Below, piece after piece: positions 1 through 8,232 of a DNA stretch of 50,059 bases (position 1 is its first letter; each line of letters starts with the position of its first letter). The position numbers were made by a program, and so were the translations under genes. Origin of the DNA: Aquiflexum sp. TKW24L (GTDB taxonomy: Bacteria > Bacteroidota > Bacteroidia > Cytophagales > Cyclobacteriaceae); NCBI RefSeq assembly GCF_023502205.1, contig NZ_JAMFLG010000033.1, positions 1 through 50,059 of the forward strand. The letters run 5' to 3'. The notes under the pieces were generated by a model, which saw only the letters and a program-made list of their open reading frames with translations, was not told where the DNA came from and searched no databases.

Positions 1-40
1 TGGGTCAATAACTTTACCTAAATTTTCTCAATAATTCATG

Positions 41-70
41 AAGCCATGATCCAATCATGGCTTTTATTTT
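41..70 (+). terminator. Intrinsic terminator of a gene left of the window
   Basis: AAGCCATGAT (41-50) and ATCATGGCTT (54-63) form a perfect 10-bp stem around a CCA loop, followed by a T-rich tail on the plus strand. It would end transcription of a plus-strand gene whose body lies outside the window. On the minus strand there is no T tail, so it does not serve the ABC transporter gene. Confidence 0.7.
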
Positions 71-102
71 TAACTATATCTAAAAAAAAATGCGATTACG
101 TT

Positions 103-118
103 AACCCTCCAAGGGTTT
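103..118. repeat. CCCTCCAAGGG palindromic repeat, copy 1
   Basis: AACCCTCCAAGGGTTT is a short imperfect palindrome. It abuts the stop codon of the ABC transporter gene. The same core recurs at 42203-42235 (two copies facing each other) and 43813-43829. Confidence 0.6.
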
Positions 119-1908
119 CAATCCGCAAATTGCAACCTCACTAGATTAGCATAAAACCCATCTTCCTGCAATGCCAATTGTTCATGAGTTCCTTCCTCGA
201 CAATTTCACCTTCCTTGAGTACATAAATCCTGTCCACCTTGCGGATCGTCGATAGCCGGTGGGCGATGATGATGGTCGTCCTATTTTTCATAAGTTCATC
301 CAGAGCCTCCTGAACCAAAGACTCAGATTCAGCATCCAAAGAGGATGTCGCTTCGTCCAAAATCAAAATAGCAGGATCTTTCAGGATTGCCCGGGCGATA
401 GCAACACGCTGACGCTGTCCACCGGAAAGCTTGATCCCGCGCTCACCGACTTTGGTTTCCATTCCTTCTGGAAATTTGCTGATAAACTGCCAGGCATTTG
501 CTTTTTTGGCGGCTTCTATGATTTCTTCTTCTGAAGCATCAGGTTTGGCATAGGCAATATTTTCTTTGATACTTCCGCCAAATAAAAGCACTTCCTGCGG
601 GACGATTCCGATGTTGGAACGGAGTTGCTTCAGATTCCAGGTGTCGATCGATTTGCCGTCAATCAAAATCTGACCTTTGTCAATTGGGTAAAACTTCAGT
701 AAAAGCTGGATAATGGTGGATTTTCCGGCTCCGCTTTGACCTGCCAAAGCTACTTTTTCTCCGGCAGGGATTTCAAAGTCAATGCTTTTCAGCACTTCCA
801 TTTCGGGACGGGTAGGATAAGAAAACCGTACACCTCGGAAGCTTACTTTTCCTTCCATCGGGACTTTTTGGAAATCTGCTGTGGAGACTTCCGGTGTTTC
901 GCCCAAGATCTCCAAAACCCGCTCAGACGAACCTATGGCTTTTTGGAGTTGGCCATAGATGTCTCCCAAGCCGGCAATCGAACCTCCGATAAATGTGGTA
1001 TAGAGTACAAAAGAAACCAAATCACCCACGCTCATATCTCCGGAAGCCACCAAAGTCGCTCCGTACCACATCACCGCCACGATACCGCCAAACAAAGCAA
1101 AAATGATAAATGAGATAAAAGCGCCTCTGAATCCCGCTGCTTTCAGGGCTACTGCCACGACTTTATTCAATCCTTTTCTATACCTGTTGGATTCGTATTC
1201 CTCACCTGCAAATGATTTGACAGTCATGATGGACTGCAACGTTTCCTCCACTATCACATTGGCAGCGGCAAGTTCATCTTGAGTTTCTTTGGAGAGTTTG
1301 CGGATAAACTTTCCAAAGACCATCGCAATGATCACCAAAACCGGGAATGTCGCCAACATAAAAAGCGTCAATTTAGGCGTGGTCATCATCAGGAAAATCA
1401 CACCTGCTACCAAAGTGATGATCTGCCTCAGGAGCTCAGCTAAAGTCGTCGAGAAGGTATCTTGTAACATGCTGACATCGGCTGTAATCCTGCTGATCAA
1501 TTCACCTGTTCTTCTTTTGTCAAAAAAGGTCATTGGCAACTGCACCAATTGGCTGTACAATGAAATCCTGATGTCTCGCATACTGCGCTCGGATACTTTG
1601 GCAAAAAGCCAAACCCTAAAAAAAGAAAAAATGCTTTGTACCAATAATATTCCTAAAAGGATAAAGGCGATTCCATTGATGTCATCTACAAGCCATGATT
1701 TACCGGAAGCGGTATCGATGAGTTTTCCCGCTACATAGGGGAAAGTCAAAAGTGTTAGACTTGAAAATATGAGGAAAAGCATCCCCAAGAAAAAATTCAG
1801 CTTGTAGGGTAAGATAAACCTAAAAATTCCTCCAAGCTTTCCCAGATTTTTTTTATTCAGCTTGCGCTTTTCGTGCTCTTCAAGGGCGTTGCCTCTCTTT
1901 TTTGCCAT
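118..1908 (-). CDS. ABC exporter, fused permease and ATPase (MsbA-like)
   Basis: A half-size ABC exporter of 596 residues that would act as a homodimer in the inner membrane. The N-terminal half carries about six membrane helices of the type I exporter fold. The C-terminal half is an ATPase with Walker A GQSGAGKST (about residues 390-398), signature LSGGQ (about 494) and Walker B ILILDEATSSLD. The substrate cannot be read from sequence; lipid or lipid A export (MsbA) and drug or peptide export are all possible. The start is placed at ATG 1908 (MAKKRGNAL). A longer frame from TTG 1941 would overlap the -7 box at 1939-1946. It is divergent from the isomerase gene at 2140, and its stop codon touches a palindromic repeat. 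Confidence 0.9.
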   Translation of the reverse strand: MAKKRGNALEEHEKRKLNKKNLGKLGGIFRFILPYKLNFFLGMLFLIFSSLTLLTFPYVAGKLIDTASGKSWLVDDINGIAFILLGILLVQSIFSFFRVWLFAKVSERSMRDIRISLYSQLVQLPMTFFDKRRTGELISRITADVSMLQDTFSTTLAELLRQIITLVAGVIFLMMTTPKLTLFMLATFPVLVIIAMVFGKFIRKLSKETQDELAAANVIVEETLQSIMTVKSFAGEEYESNRYRKGLNKVVAVALKAAGFRGAFISFIIFALFGGIVAVMWYGATLVASGDMSVGDLVSFVLYTTFIGGSIAGLGDIYGQLQKAIGSSERVLEILGETPEVSTADFQKVPMEGKVSFRGVRFSYPTRPEMEVLKSIDFEIPAGEKVALAGQSGAGKSTIIQLLLKFYPIDKGQILIDGKSIDTWNLKQLRSNIGIVPQEVLLFGGSIKENIAYAKPDASEEEIIEAAKKANAWQFISKFPEGMETKVGERGIKLSGGQRQRVAIARAILKDPAILILDEATSSLDAESESLVQEALDELMKNRTTIIIAHRLSTIRKVDRIYVLKEGEIVEEGTHEQLALQEDGFYANLVRLQFAD

Positions 1909-1938
1909 GGATACTTTTAATTCTGAATTCCTAACCTG

Positions 1939-1946
1939 CAAATCTA
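1939..1946 (-). promoter_or_regulatory. Bacteroidota -7 promoter box for the ABC exporter
   Basis: On the minus strand this reads TAGATTTG, an exact TAnnTTTG. Transcription would start near 1932, about 24 nt before the ATG at 1908. I see no clear -33 TTG at the usual distance. Confidence 0.5.
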
Positions 1947-2139
1947 AACAATATGCCCGTAGACCGAAGATAAAAGATCAGATTTTCAAGTAGAGAAGAC
2001 TTTTCGGCTGATATTTATATTGGATATAGACTGGCAGCCCAGTTCCAAGTTGTGTATTTTTATGAAAAACAAATCGATATCAATTGAATTTTAACTCCTA
2101 ACCGATCCAATACAGCGCAGCATTTTGAACTCCTAACTT

Positions 2140-2952
2140 ATGAAAATAGCATACTTTTGCCCGCTTTGGGGCTCGGAAGCCATCCCTTTTGAAGATTTCT
2201 TAAACCGTGTTTTGGAGGCAGGATACGATGGTGTGGAAATGAGTTTTCCTTTGGATGAAAAGGAAAGAGATCAAAAAGCGAATGTGATTAATTCCTATGA
2301 ATTAAAATTGATTGCCCAACATTGGGAAACTGTCGATGCTGATTTTTTGGTCCACAGCGAAAATTTTGAAAGCAGACTGCGAAATTTGGCTGCGACCAAT
2401 CCCCTTTTTATCAATTCCCAGACAGGCAAGGATTACTATTCCTTCGACCAAAACAAAGCCTTATTTGACTTGGCAACCAAAATATCAATTGAAACAGGAA
2501 TTCCTGTTCTTCATGAAACCCATCGGGGCAAATGGAGTTTTGCAGCCCATATTACCAAAGATTATCTTGATCGCCTTCCTGACCTGAAAATCGCCTTAGA
2601 TATTTCCCATTGGTGTGTGACTGCAGAATCCTTTTTGGAAGACCAAGAGGAAGCCGTTCAGAAGGCTATAAGTGCGACGGCGCACCTTCATGCGAGAGTA
2701 GGATATACAGAAGGGCCTCAGGTACCTGATCCAAGAGTTCTTGAATGGAAATCCGCTGTAGATAGGCATTTTTCTTGGTGGGATCAGGTAATAGAAAAAG
2801 CTGCCAAAGAAGGAAAACCGGACTTCACGGTGACCCCGGAATTTGGTGCGCCGCCCTACATGGTCCTGCATCCCCAGACCGGTCAACCCATCGTCAATCA
2901 ATGGGAAGTAAATGCGTGGATGATGGAAGCTTTCAAAAAAAGGTATCTTTAA
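2140..2952 (+). CDS. Sugar phosphate isomerase/epimerase family protein (cytosolic)
   Basis: A 270-residue TIM-barrel protein of the xylose isomerase-like/AP endonuclease 2 superfamily. Likely metal ligands are Glu126 (HETHR), Asp154 (LDISHW) and Glu234 (PEFG), with a histidine-rich HLHARVGY strand between. No signal peptide is visible, so it should act in the cytoplasm, probably on a sugar or a sugar-derived acid; the substrate is unknown. Family members commonly isomerise or epimerise free or phosphorylated sugars in carbohydrate catabolism. The gene is followed 156 nt later by a second, exported member of the same fold on the same strand, which suggests related substrates. The two proteins are only distantly similar, so this is not a recent duplication. 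Confidence 0.85.
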   Translation: MKIAYFCPLWGSEAIPFEDFLNRVLEAGYDGVEMSFPLDEKERDQKANVINSYELKLIAQHWETVDADFLVHSENFESRLRNLAATNPLFINSQTGKDYYSFDQNKALFDLATKISIETGIPVLHETHRGKWSFAAHITKDYLDRLPDLKIALDISHWCVTAESFLEDQEEAVQKAISATAHLHARVGYTEGPQVPDPRVLEWKSAVDRHFSWWDQVIEKAAKEGKPDFTVTPEFGAPPYMVLHPQTGQPIVNQWEVNAWMMEAFKKRYL

Positions 2953-3108
2953 TCAAAAATGTAATTCCTGCAGATTGCGTAGATTTTCGCCGATAAATCC
3001 TCGGAAATTTAACATCAACATGGTGATTATAAAATTCTACGGCTTTCTTAGATATCTGTGGGATATTTTCAAAATGATAAATATACAATAAACCTAAAAT
3101 ACCAATAA

Positions 3109-3969
3109 ATGAACAAATTCTTATTTGCAACACTGATAGTAAGCCTGCTTTTGGTAGGAGGAAATAGTGAAGCTCAATCCCAAAAAGCACTGTTTCCTGA
3201 CACACCAGGGATGGTTTCTTATACTTACCGCGACAGTTTTCAAAAGGATGTAGCGGCCACTTTGGACACTTTGCAGGCTATGGGCATCAAGGACATGGAG
3301 TTTTCCAATCTCTTTGGAAAGACGGCAACGGACTTACGGGCAATGTTGGATGAGCGCGACATGTTCTGTTCGTCGTTTGGGGTGAGTTATTCCGATCTGA
3401 TGGAAAAAACTGATCAGGTGGCAGAAAATGCCAAAACTCTTGGTGCAAAATATGTCAGGATTGCATCGATACCGTATTCTGCACCTTTTGACTTGGCAGA
3501 GGCAGAAAAAGCAATCGCTGATTTCAATGCCGTAGGGAAAGTATTGAAAGAAAAGTATGACCTGACTTTTTGCTACCATAACCATGGCTTTGAGTTTCAA
3601 CCCCATGGAGACGGAACCCTTTTTGACCTGATGATTCAGAAGACTGATCCCAAGTATGTGAGTTATGAAATGGATATTTTATGGACGTTTTTTCCCGGAG
3701 CAGATCCTGTGGCTTATCTCGAAAAATATGGGGAAAGGTTTGCTTTGATGCACTTGAAAGACTTGCGAAAAGGAGTGGAAGGAAATATGTCAGGAGGAAC
3801 ACCTGTAGAAAATGATGTGGCCCTCGGTACCGGACAATTGGATATTCCTGCGATTCTGGTTGCCGCCAAAAAAGCCAAAGTGAAGCATTACTACATTGAG
3901 GATGAAAGTCCCGTGTACTATATTCAAGTCCCCCAAAGTATAGAGTACCTGAAGAACCTGAAAAAATGA
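3109..3969 (+). CDS. Exported sugar phosphate isomerase/epimerase family protein
   Basis: A 286-residue TIM-barrel protein with an N-terminal signal peptide (hydrophobic segment to about residue 20, cleavage near SEA/QSQ), so it should be periplasmic. Candidate metal ligands are Glu162 (in YHNHGFEF), Asp189 (EMDILW), the His of MHLKD and Glu264 (YIEDES), the usual E-D-H-E set of this superfamily. Exported members are common in Bacteroidota carbohydrate loci and are thought to act on sugars or 3-keto sugars released outside the cytoplasm; that role is inference here. It lies directly downstream of the cytosolic paralogue. The 190-bp gap after it holds a 7-nt repeat array (3980-4015) and no recognisable terminator. 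Confidence 0.87.
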   Translation: MNKFLFATLIVSLLLVGGNSEAQSQKALFPDTPGMVSYTYRDSFQKDVAATLDTLQAMGIKDMEFSNLFGKTATDLRAMLDERDMFCSSFGVSYSDLMEKTDQVAENAKTLGAKYVRIASIPYSAPFDLAEAEKAIADFNAVGKVLKEKYDLTFCYHNHGFEFQPHGDGTLFDLMIQKTDPKYVSYEMDILWTFFPGADPVAYLEKYGERFALMHLKDLRKGVEGNMSGGTPVENDVALGTGQLDIPAILVAAKKAKVKHYYIEDESPVYYIQVPQSIEYLKNLKK

Positions 3970-3979
3970 AAATTTGAAT

Positions 3980-4015
3980 GTCCACAGTCCACGGTCTATA
4001 ATCCATAGCCACAGC
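3980..4015. repeat. Degenerate 7-nt tandem array, CCACAGT type
   Basis: Successive heptamers CCACAGT, CCACGGT, CTATAAT, CCATAGC, CACAGCA can be read with period 7. The same unit family appears at 11929-11951 (inverse orientation) and 49988-50020. All three arrays are intergenic. Confidence 0.55.
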
Positions 4016-4159
4016 AATCGACCTTCACTCCAAGTTCTAAATGGTCAGCCCCCAGAAGGGGTACCCATTCTATAAAAAGTTGGATTAAGTACAATATCAA
4101 TTAATATCCAATATCCATAAATATCAGTCTGTAGAAACTAGGCCAACTCGTGTAATTAA

Positions 4160-4477
4160 CTATTTCTTTCCAATTATCCTCCTAAAAAACTGTTTCTCCT
4201 TTTCCCAAAAGAAGGCAAACTGACCAAATACAAATCCCCACATCAGGAGAATAATCTGGTAAAGCGGCAATACCAAAAGCAAGTAGAGCACTGTTTTCCA
4301 AAATCCGCCACTTTCCATACTTACACCCAAAAAGTCAAAAATCGGCTTTTTGATAAATAAGACCGTAAAGCCAGTCAGTGCAAATACGATCAGTACCAAC
4401 ACAACCTGCATCAAACTATTCAGTTTCCATTTGGTCTGAAGCCTGGTCAGGAAATTCGGCTTGGGATCTTGAGGCAT
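4160..4477 (-). CDS. Small DUF6787-like integral membrane protein
   Basis: A 105-residue protein with two clear hydrophobic helices (about residues 23-45 and 60-86). A basic, Trp-containing N-terminus (FLTRLQTKWKLNS) precedes the first helix, and the tail is short, aromatic and basic (FFWEKEKQFFRRIIGKK). The pattern matches the DUF6787 family of Bacteroidota; function is unknown. It lies 79 nt downstream of the M14 peptidase gene on the same strand and may be cotranscribed. The family assignment is from memory of the sequence pattern and is moderately certain. Confidence 0.75.
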   Translation of the reverse strand: MPQDPKPNFLTRLQTKWKLNSLMQVVLVLIVFALTGFTVLFIKKPIFDFLGVSMESGGFWKTVLYLLLVLPLYQIILLMWGFVFGQFAFFWEKEKQFFRRIIGKK

Positions 4478-4556
4478 TTGGAATTTTTTATGGTAAAGGG
4501 AAATTCTAGAGTTTTCAGAAATGACTTTTTGGTAACTTCCTTCTGGTGAAAATGAT

Positions 4557-6290
4557 TCAATTTTCGATCCTAAAGACAGGATAACGGTTGTGTTCTTTTT
4601 CTTTCCAGGGTGAGCGCTCGTGTACCCATCTCAGTTGTGCACCGGCATTTTTGGCAAATTCCTCGTTTTTCGCTTTTTCTTCTTCTAGCTGTTTTTTGAG
4701 TTCGGGGTTTTGCCTCAGGTATTCAGCAGCCAAGTCCTCAAAGACATACGCAGAAAAACCCTCTTTGGCTTGAAGGATGGTGTCAAAGAAATTCCAAGCA
4801 AAAAAGCTGTCTTCTCCCTGCGGTTCCAATACCTCCATGATATAGCGGTTGGTTTCCTGATTCGTTTCTATCAAAAAATCCCCTTTTCTGATAGTCAAAG
4901 CAGATTGAGATTTTTCAACTTGAATGCCGGTATGGAGATAATGTCCTTCAAAAGGACGCTGCCCGGTCTGGAAATCTTTGATATGATAAACCGTAACTTG
5001 CATCGTTGTATCGGCTTTCAGTTGTTCCGTTCTGATTCCGTTTCTTTGGAGGTTTTCAATCACCGGATACCAAGCTTGGGGAATGATATAGGCTTTTGGT
5101 TTTGTGATAACCAAGCCATCTGAATAGGTATCAAAGAATTTTACTTCTTTGGAAAATGGTTTTGCCCGGTCATAATAAAGCCTCGGAAGTCCTGAAATTT
5201 CGGAAGGTTTTTGACCCGATTCGTATCCGTTAAACGCAATCAGTGAATGTTGATTTTTGTCAAGTACGTGGTTGAAAGCAAACTCAGTTTGGGTTTTTCT
5301 CGCCATCCGATCTGCTTTTGCCATTTCAACGATTTTATCACCGTCTTTTTGGAAGATTTCAATAAAGGTTTCAAATAGCGCATAAGTGGAATTTACCCTT
5401 TGGTCATAGGGTTTGAGCATGTGGGTTTCTGGTATAAAACTCAGTGTACTGAAAAGTGCAGCGTAGCCACTACTGTACCTCCCGATGTCCTTGAATTGAT
5501 TCCAACCGTCTTCGGGTTTTGAACCATAAGCATTGACATAAGGCACCATCGGAAATTCTTTGGCTTTCATTTTTTCATAAAGCATTGGATTCATTTCCTC
5601 ATTGAGGTAGCTGCCCAATTTGCCACCAAGTCTATTGTGTTGGGTGGAGATCAAAGTCATCACATGCTGGTAATCGGCACCGTTGCTGACGTGGGTATCG
5701 ATGAATACCTGCGGTCTCAGCCAATTGAAAATTTGCTGGAATGACTTGGCATTTTTGGTATCGGCTTTTATAAAATCCCTGTTGAGGTCAAAGTTTCTTG
5801 CATTTCCCCGGAAGCCGAATTCTTCGGGGCCGTTTTGGTTGACGCGGCTAAATGAGCCTCTGTTCAGGTGACCACCAATATTGTATACCGGAATGATGGC
5901 CATGGCGAGGTTATCAGGGACCTTGATTTTTTTGAGTAGAACATCTCGCAAAAACATCATCGAAGCGTCTATGCCATCGGGTTCACCGGGGTGAATGGCA
6001 TTGTTAATGAAGAGCACGAGTCGGTTGGTATCATGCCATTCTTTTGGATCGAATGCGCCTTTTCGGTCAAATAGGACCACATGCAGCGGAAGTCCTGCAT
6101 CCGTCATTCCCATTTCCACAATTTTTACTTCCTTGAAATCATCAGCCAGAATCTGAAAATAAGCGATCACATCATGGTAAAGTGGTGTTTCTTTTCCGCC
6201 GCTGGATTCGAATTGGGTCTGGTATTTTTTTTGGGCATTAGCCGAGAAACCAAGGCAAAATGCCAAAAACAGGAAGAGCGATTTTTTCAT
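4557..6290 (-). CDS. M14 family zinc metallopeptidase, exported
   Basis: A 577-residue exported carboxypeptidase-like enzyme. Residues 1-19 form a signal peptide ending ANA. The M14 zinc site is visible as His100 and Glu103 (in NAIHPGEPDG) and His200 (in FIDTHVSNG). The NARNFDLNRDF stretch near 165-172 supplies the expected Asn-Arg substrate carboxylate pocket. The length is well above a plain 300-residue M14 domain, so about 250 C-terminal residues are extra, rich in beta and with an acidic/basic helical end. It probably trims peptides in the periplasm or at the surface. It is first in a possible two-gene unit with the DUF6787-like gene. Confidence 0.9.
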   Translation of the reverse strand: MKKSLFLFLAFCLGFSANAQKKYQTQFESSGGKETPLYHDVIAYFQILADDFKEVKIVEMGMTDAGLPLHVVLFDRKGAFDPKEWHDTNRLVLFINNAIHPGEPDGIDASMMFLRDVLLKKIKVPDNLAMAIIPVYNIGGHLNRGSFSRVNQNGPEEFGFRGNARNFDLNRDFIKADTKNAKSFQQIFNWLRPQVFIDTHVSNGADYQHVMTLISTQHNRLGGKLGSYLNEEMNPMLYEKMKAKEFPMVPYVNAYGSKPEDGWNQFKDIGRYSSGYAALFSTLSFIPETHMLKPYDQRVNSTYALFETFIEIFQKDGDKIVEMAKADRMARKTQTEFAFNHVLDKNQHSLIAFNGYESGQKPSEISGLPRLYYDRAKPFSKEVKFFDTYSDGLVITKPKAYIIPQAWYPVIENLQRNGIRTEQLKADTTMQVTVYHIKDFQTGQRPFEGHYLHTGIQVEKSQSALTIRKGDFLIETNQETNRYIMEVLEPQGEDSFFAWNFFDTILQAKEGFSAYVFEDLAAEYLRQNPELKKQLEEEKAKNEEFAKNAGAQLRWVHERSPWKEKEHNRYPVFRIEN

Positions 6291-6449
6291 GCCCGAATTT
6301 GGATAAAATGGTCAAATAATGCTAAATGATTATCTGCAATTATATAAGGAAGGTAATTTTTTGCATTCTAGTAGCGGATTATTGTCCAAAGCTATTCAGA
6401 CTATAGTCCACATATGCCTATCCTGAACTTCAAACTATGCAATGGGCAA

Positions 6450-6457
6450 TTGTAGCG
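6450..6457 (+). promoter_or_regulatory. TTGTAGCG motif, copy 1
   Basis: Exact octamer preceded by CAA. The same octamer stands upstream of three genes at 36451, 42419 and 43121. It may be the -7/initiation part of a promoter, but here no gene follows closely. Confidence 0.35.
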
Positions 6458-6519
6458 AATTGTTTACATCAATTCTGCTAAAAGTAGCTTTACTTTTGGT
6501 GAATGAATTTTTCATTTTA

Positions 6520-6550
6520 TTACGCACAATGCGTAACGTAAAGTGCGTAA
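6520..6550. promoter_or_regulatory. Operator-like inverted repeat TTACGCA-CAA-TGCGTAA plus third half-site
   Basis: TTACGCA (6520-6526) and TGCGTAA (6530-6536) are perfect inverted arms around CAA; TGCGTAA recurs at 6544-6550, 14 nt further on. This layout resembles operators of small autoregulated repressors such as toxin-antitoxin loci, but no such gene is present nearby. Confidence 0.45.
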
Positions 6551-6555
6551 CGTAC

Positions 6556-6578
6556 TTTATGGAATTGCATTCCATAAA
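6556..6578. repeat. 10-bp inverted repeat TTTATGGAAT-TGC-ATTCCATAAA
   Basis: Perfect 10-bp arms around a TGC loop, 5 nt after the TTACGCA/TGCGTAA sites. There is no T tract that would make it a good terminator. Confidence 0.6.
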
Positions 6579-6659
6579 AATCAAATTTTGGATTGGTAAA
6601 ATGCCAGTTGCGGACCGAAAGAAAAAATGCTACTTCTATTTTGTCAAATAGGAAAATGA

Positions 6660-6697
6660 AAAAACCCACCCGATCAAGTGATTGTGGGTGGGTTTTT
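6660..6697 (-). terminator. Intrinsic terminator, probably of aspartate kinase
   Basis: AAAAACCCACCC (6660-6671) pairs with GGGTGGGTTTTT (6686-6697), with a T run on either strand. It lies about 175 nt beyond the stop of the minus-strand aspartate kinase gene, giving that mRNA a long 3' tail. Confidence 0.7.
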
Positions 6698-6759
6698 CTA
6701 TCGTATCGATGCCAGTTAATTGTTATTCGAATAAAAGTCATGCCAGGTGAGCAAAAGAT

Positions 6760-6813
6760 CCGGTCCATCCGTCTTCCGACTTCGTTCCGATAGCTATCGG
6801 AATTCCTGCCCGC
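6760..6813 (-). repeat. Intergenic repeat with 18-bp palindrome TTCCGATAGCTATCGGAA
   Basis: On the minus strand the element runs GCGGGCAGGA, then the palindrome (plus-strand 6785-6802), then 7-nt-periodic CGGAAGAC-like units ending in ACCGG. A shorter copy without the palindrome lies at 47109-47138. Confidence 0.55.
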
Positions 6814-6871
6814 TTGAAGTAAAAAACCGGTCATTGGCAAAGAAGAGGATAACCATTGAAGGGGGGCTATA

Positions 6872-8191
6872 TTACCATTCAAACAAGCCTTCATTCAGGC
6901 TTTTCAAGGCCTCATTTTTATATTTAGCCTCCAATAGTAAGGAGACATTGTGTCTGCTTCCTCCATAGGAAACCATCCTGATCGGATATTCCTTCAGGCA
7001 ATTCATGATTTTGGCCATGGTGCCTTTGGACTCGGCTATCATATTCCCCACGATCGAGATGATGGTCTGATTGCTGTCCACTTCGACAGTGCCGTATATT
7101 TCAAGTTCTTTGACGATTTCTGCCAAGTGGGAAAGGTCATCAATAGTCACCGAAACCGCCACTTCAGAAGTGGTGATCATGTCAATGGAAGTTTTGTACT
7201 TCTCAAATACCTCAAAGACCTTTCGCAAAAATCCATAGGCCAACAGCATCCTGGTGGATTTGATTTTGATGGCAGTGATGCCATCTTTTGCTGCAAGAGC
7301 CTTCACTCCTGAGCCTTGCTCTTTGGCGGTGATGGTGGTACCATGGGCATCCGGTTCCATGGTATTCAGTAATTTGACTGGAATGTTATGTTGCTGTGCC
7401 GGCCAAATGGAGGCTGGATGGAGGATTTTGGCACCGAAATAGGCCAACTCTGCTGCTTCATCAAATGAAAGTTGGGCAATGGGACGGGTTTTGTCCACAA
7501 TCCTCGGGTCATTGTTGTGCATCCCGTCGATATCGGTCCAGATTTCTATCACTTCAGAATTGATTGCCGCCCCGATCAGAGAAGCCGAATAATCAGAACC
7601 TCCTCTTTTGAGGTTATCGACTTCATTTCTGTGGTTTTTGCAGATATAACCCTGTGTCACAAAAATCCTGTCTTGGGGAAAGTTTGCGAGGATAGCTTTG
7701 AGTTTATCAGAAATTTTCTTGAGTTCCGGCTCGTGGTTTTCATCGATACTCATAAAATCCAACGCGGGTAAAAACACCGCACCTATCCCTAATTCCTGCA
7801 ACAGTGTGAAAAACAGCTTGGTGGACAGGAGCTCTCCCTGCGCCAAAATATCCCTGTTGATGGCTTCATTGAAGGAGATTTTCAGGATGATATTCAAAAA
7901 CTCAAAGTGTTCTTTGATGACTTTTTCTGCGTTCTTTTGCGCAGCATCGGATTTGAGCAGTTGCTTGTAGAAGGTAAGATAATGCTGGTGTAGGACATCT
8001 ATTCTTTCTTTAGCCAAGGCTTTGTTGGCATCAGCCAAGGCTTCGCCAATAGACACGAGGGCATTGGTCGTTCCTGAAAGTGCTGAGAGGACAACGATTT
8101 TTTTATCGTTATCCCTAGTGATCAGGTCTTTGACTTGGTGCATTCTCTCGGGTTTGCCCACTGAGGTTCCCCCGAACTTCATTATTTTCAT
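6872..8191 (-). CDS. lysC: Aspartate kinase
   Basis: A 439-residue aspartokinase catalysing ATP-dependent phosphorylation of L-aspartate, the first step toward lysine, threonine, methionine and diaminopimelate. The N-terminus MKIMKFGGTSVG is the family signature, and the kinase core continues with RGGSDYSASLIGAA and EIWTDIDGMHNNDPR. Two C-terminal ACT-type segments (about residues 300-435) suggest feedback control by an end product. The length matches monofunctional aspartokinases; no homoserine dehydrogenase domain is fused. The start is ATG 8191, because 15 extra in-frame residues upstream are not part of the family. It lies 41 nt downstream of ribH on the same strand and may be cotranscribed. 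Which of several aspartokinase isozymes this is cannot be told. Confidence 0.93.
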   Translation of the reverse strand: MKIMKFGGTSVGKPERMHQVKDLITRDNDKKIVVLSALSGTTNALVSIGEALADANKALAKERIDVLHQHYLTFYKQLLKSDAAQKNAEKVIKEHFEFLNIILKISFNEAINRDILAQGELLSTKLFFTLLQELGIGAVFLPALDFMSIDENHEPELKKISDKLKAILANFPQDRIFVTQGYICKNHRNEVDNLKRGGSDYSASLIGAAINSEVIEIWTDIDGMHNNDPRIVDKTRPIAQLSFDEAAELAYFGAKILHPASIWPAQQHNIPVKLLNTMEPDAHGTTITAKEQGSGVKALAAKDGITAIKIKSTRMLLAYGFLRKVFEVFEKYKTSIDMITTSEVAVSVTIDDLSHLAEIVKELEIYGTVEVDSNQTIISIVGNMIAESKGTMAKIMNCLKEYPIRMVSYGGSRHNVSLLLEAKYKNEALKSLNEGLFEW

Positions 8192-8232
8192 AATGGGATA
8201 TGGTTTAAAAGGTTTGTTCTTTTTGATGTTGG

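Larger units (their letters stand above)
6291..6871. other. 581-bp gene-free region between M14 peptidase and aspartate kinase
   Basis: No convincing gene. It holds, in order: a TTGTAGCG motif (6450-6457), a TTACGCA/TGCGTAA inverted repeat with a third half-site (6520-6550), a 10-bp inverted repeat (6556-6578), the aspartate kinase terminator hairpin (6660-6697), and a 7-nt-periodic repeat with an 18-bp palindrome (6760-6813). A 69-codon frame at 6442-6651 crosses the palindromes but resembles no known protein. Confidence 0.7.

Noticed and set aside
6442-6651. 69-codon open frame in the gap before the terminator at 6660
   Set aside because: It runs through the palindromes, shows no recognisable domain, and its amino acid make-up reads like translated A+T-rich non-coding DNA.
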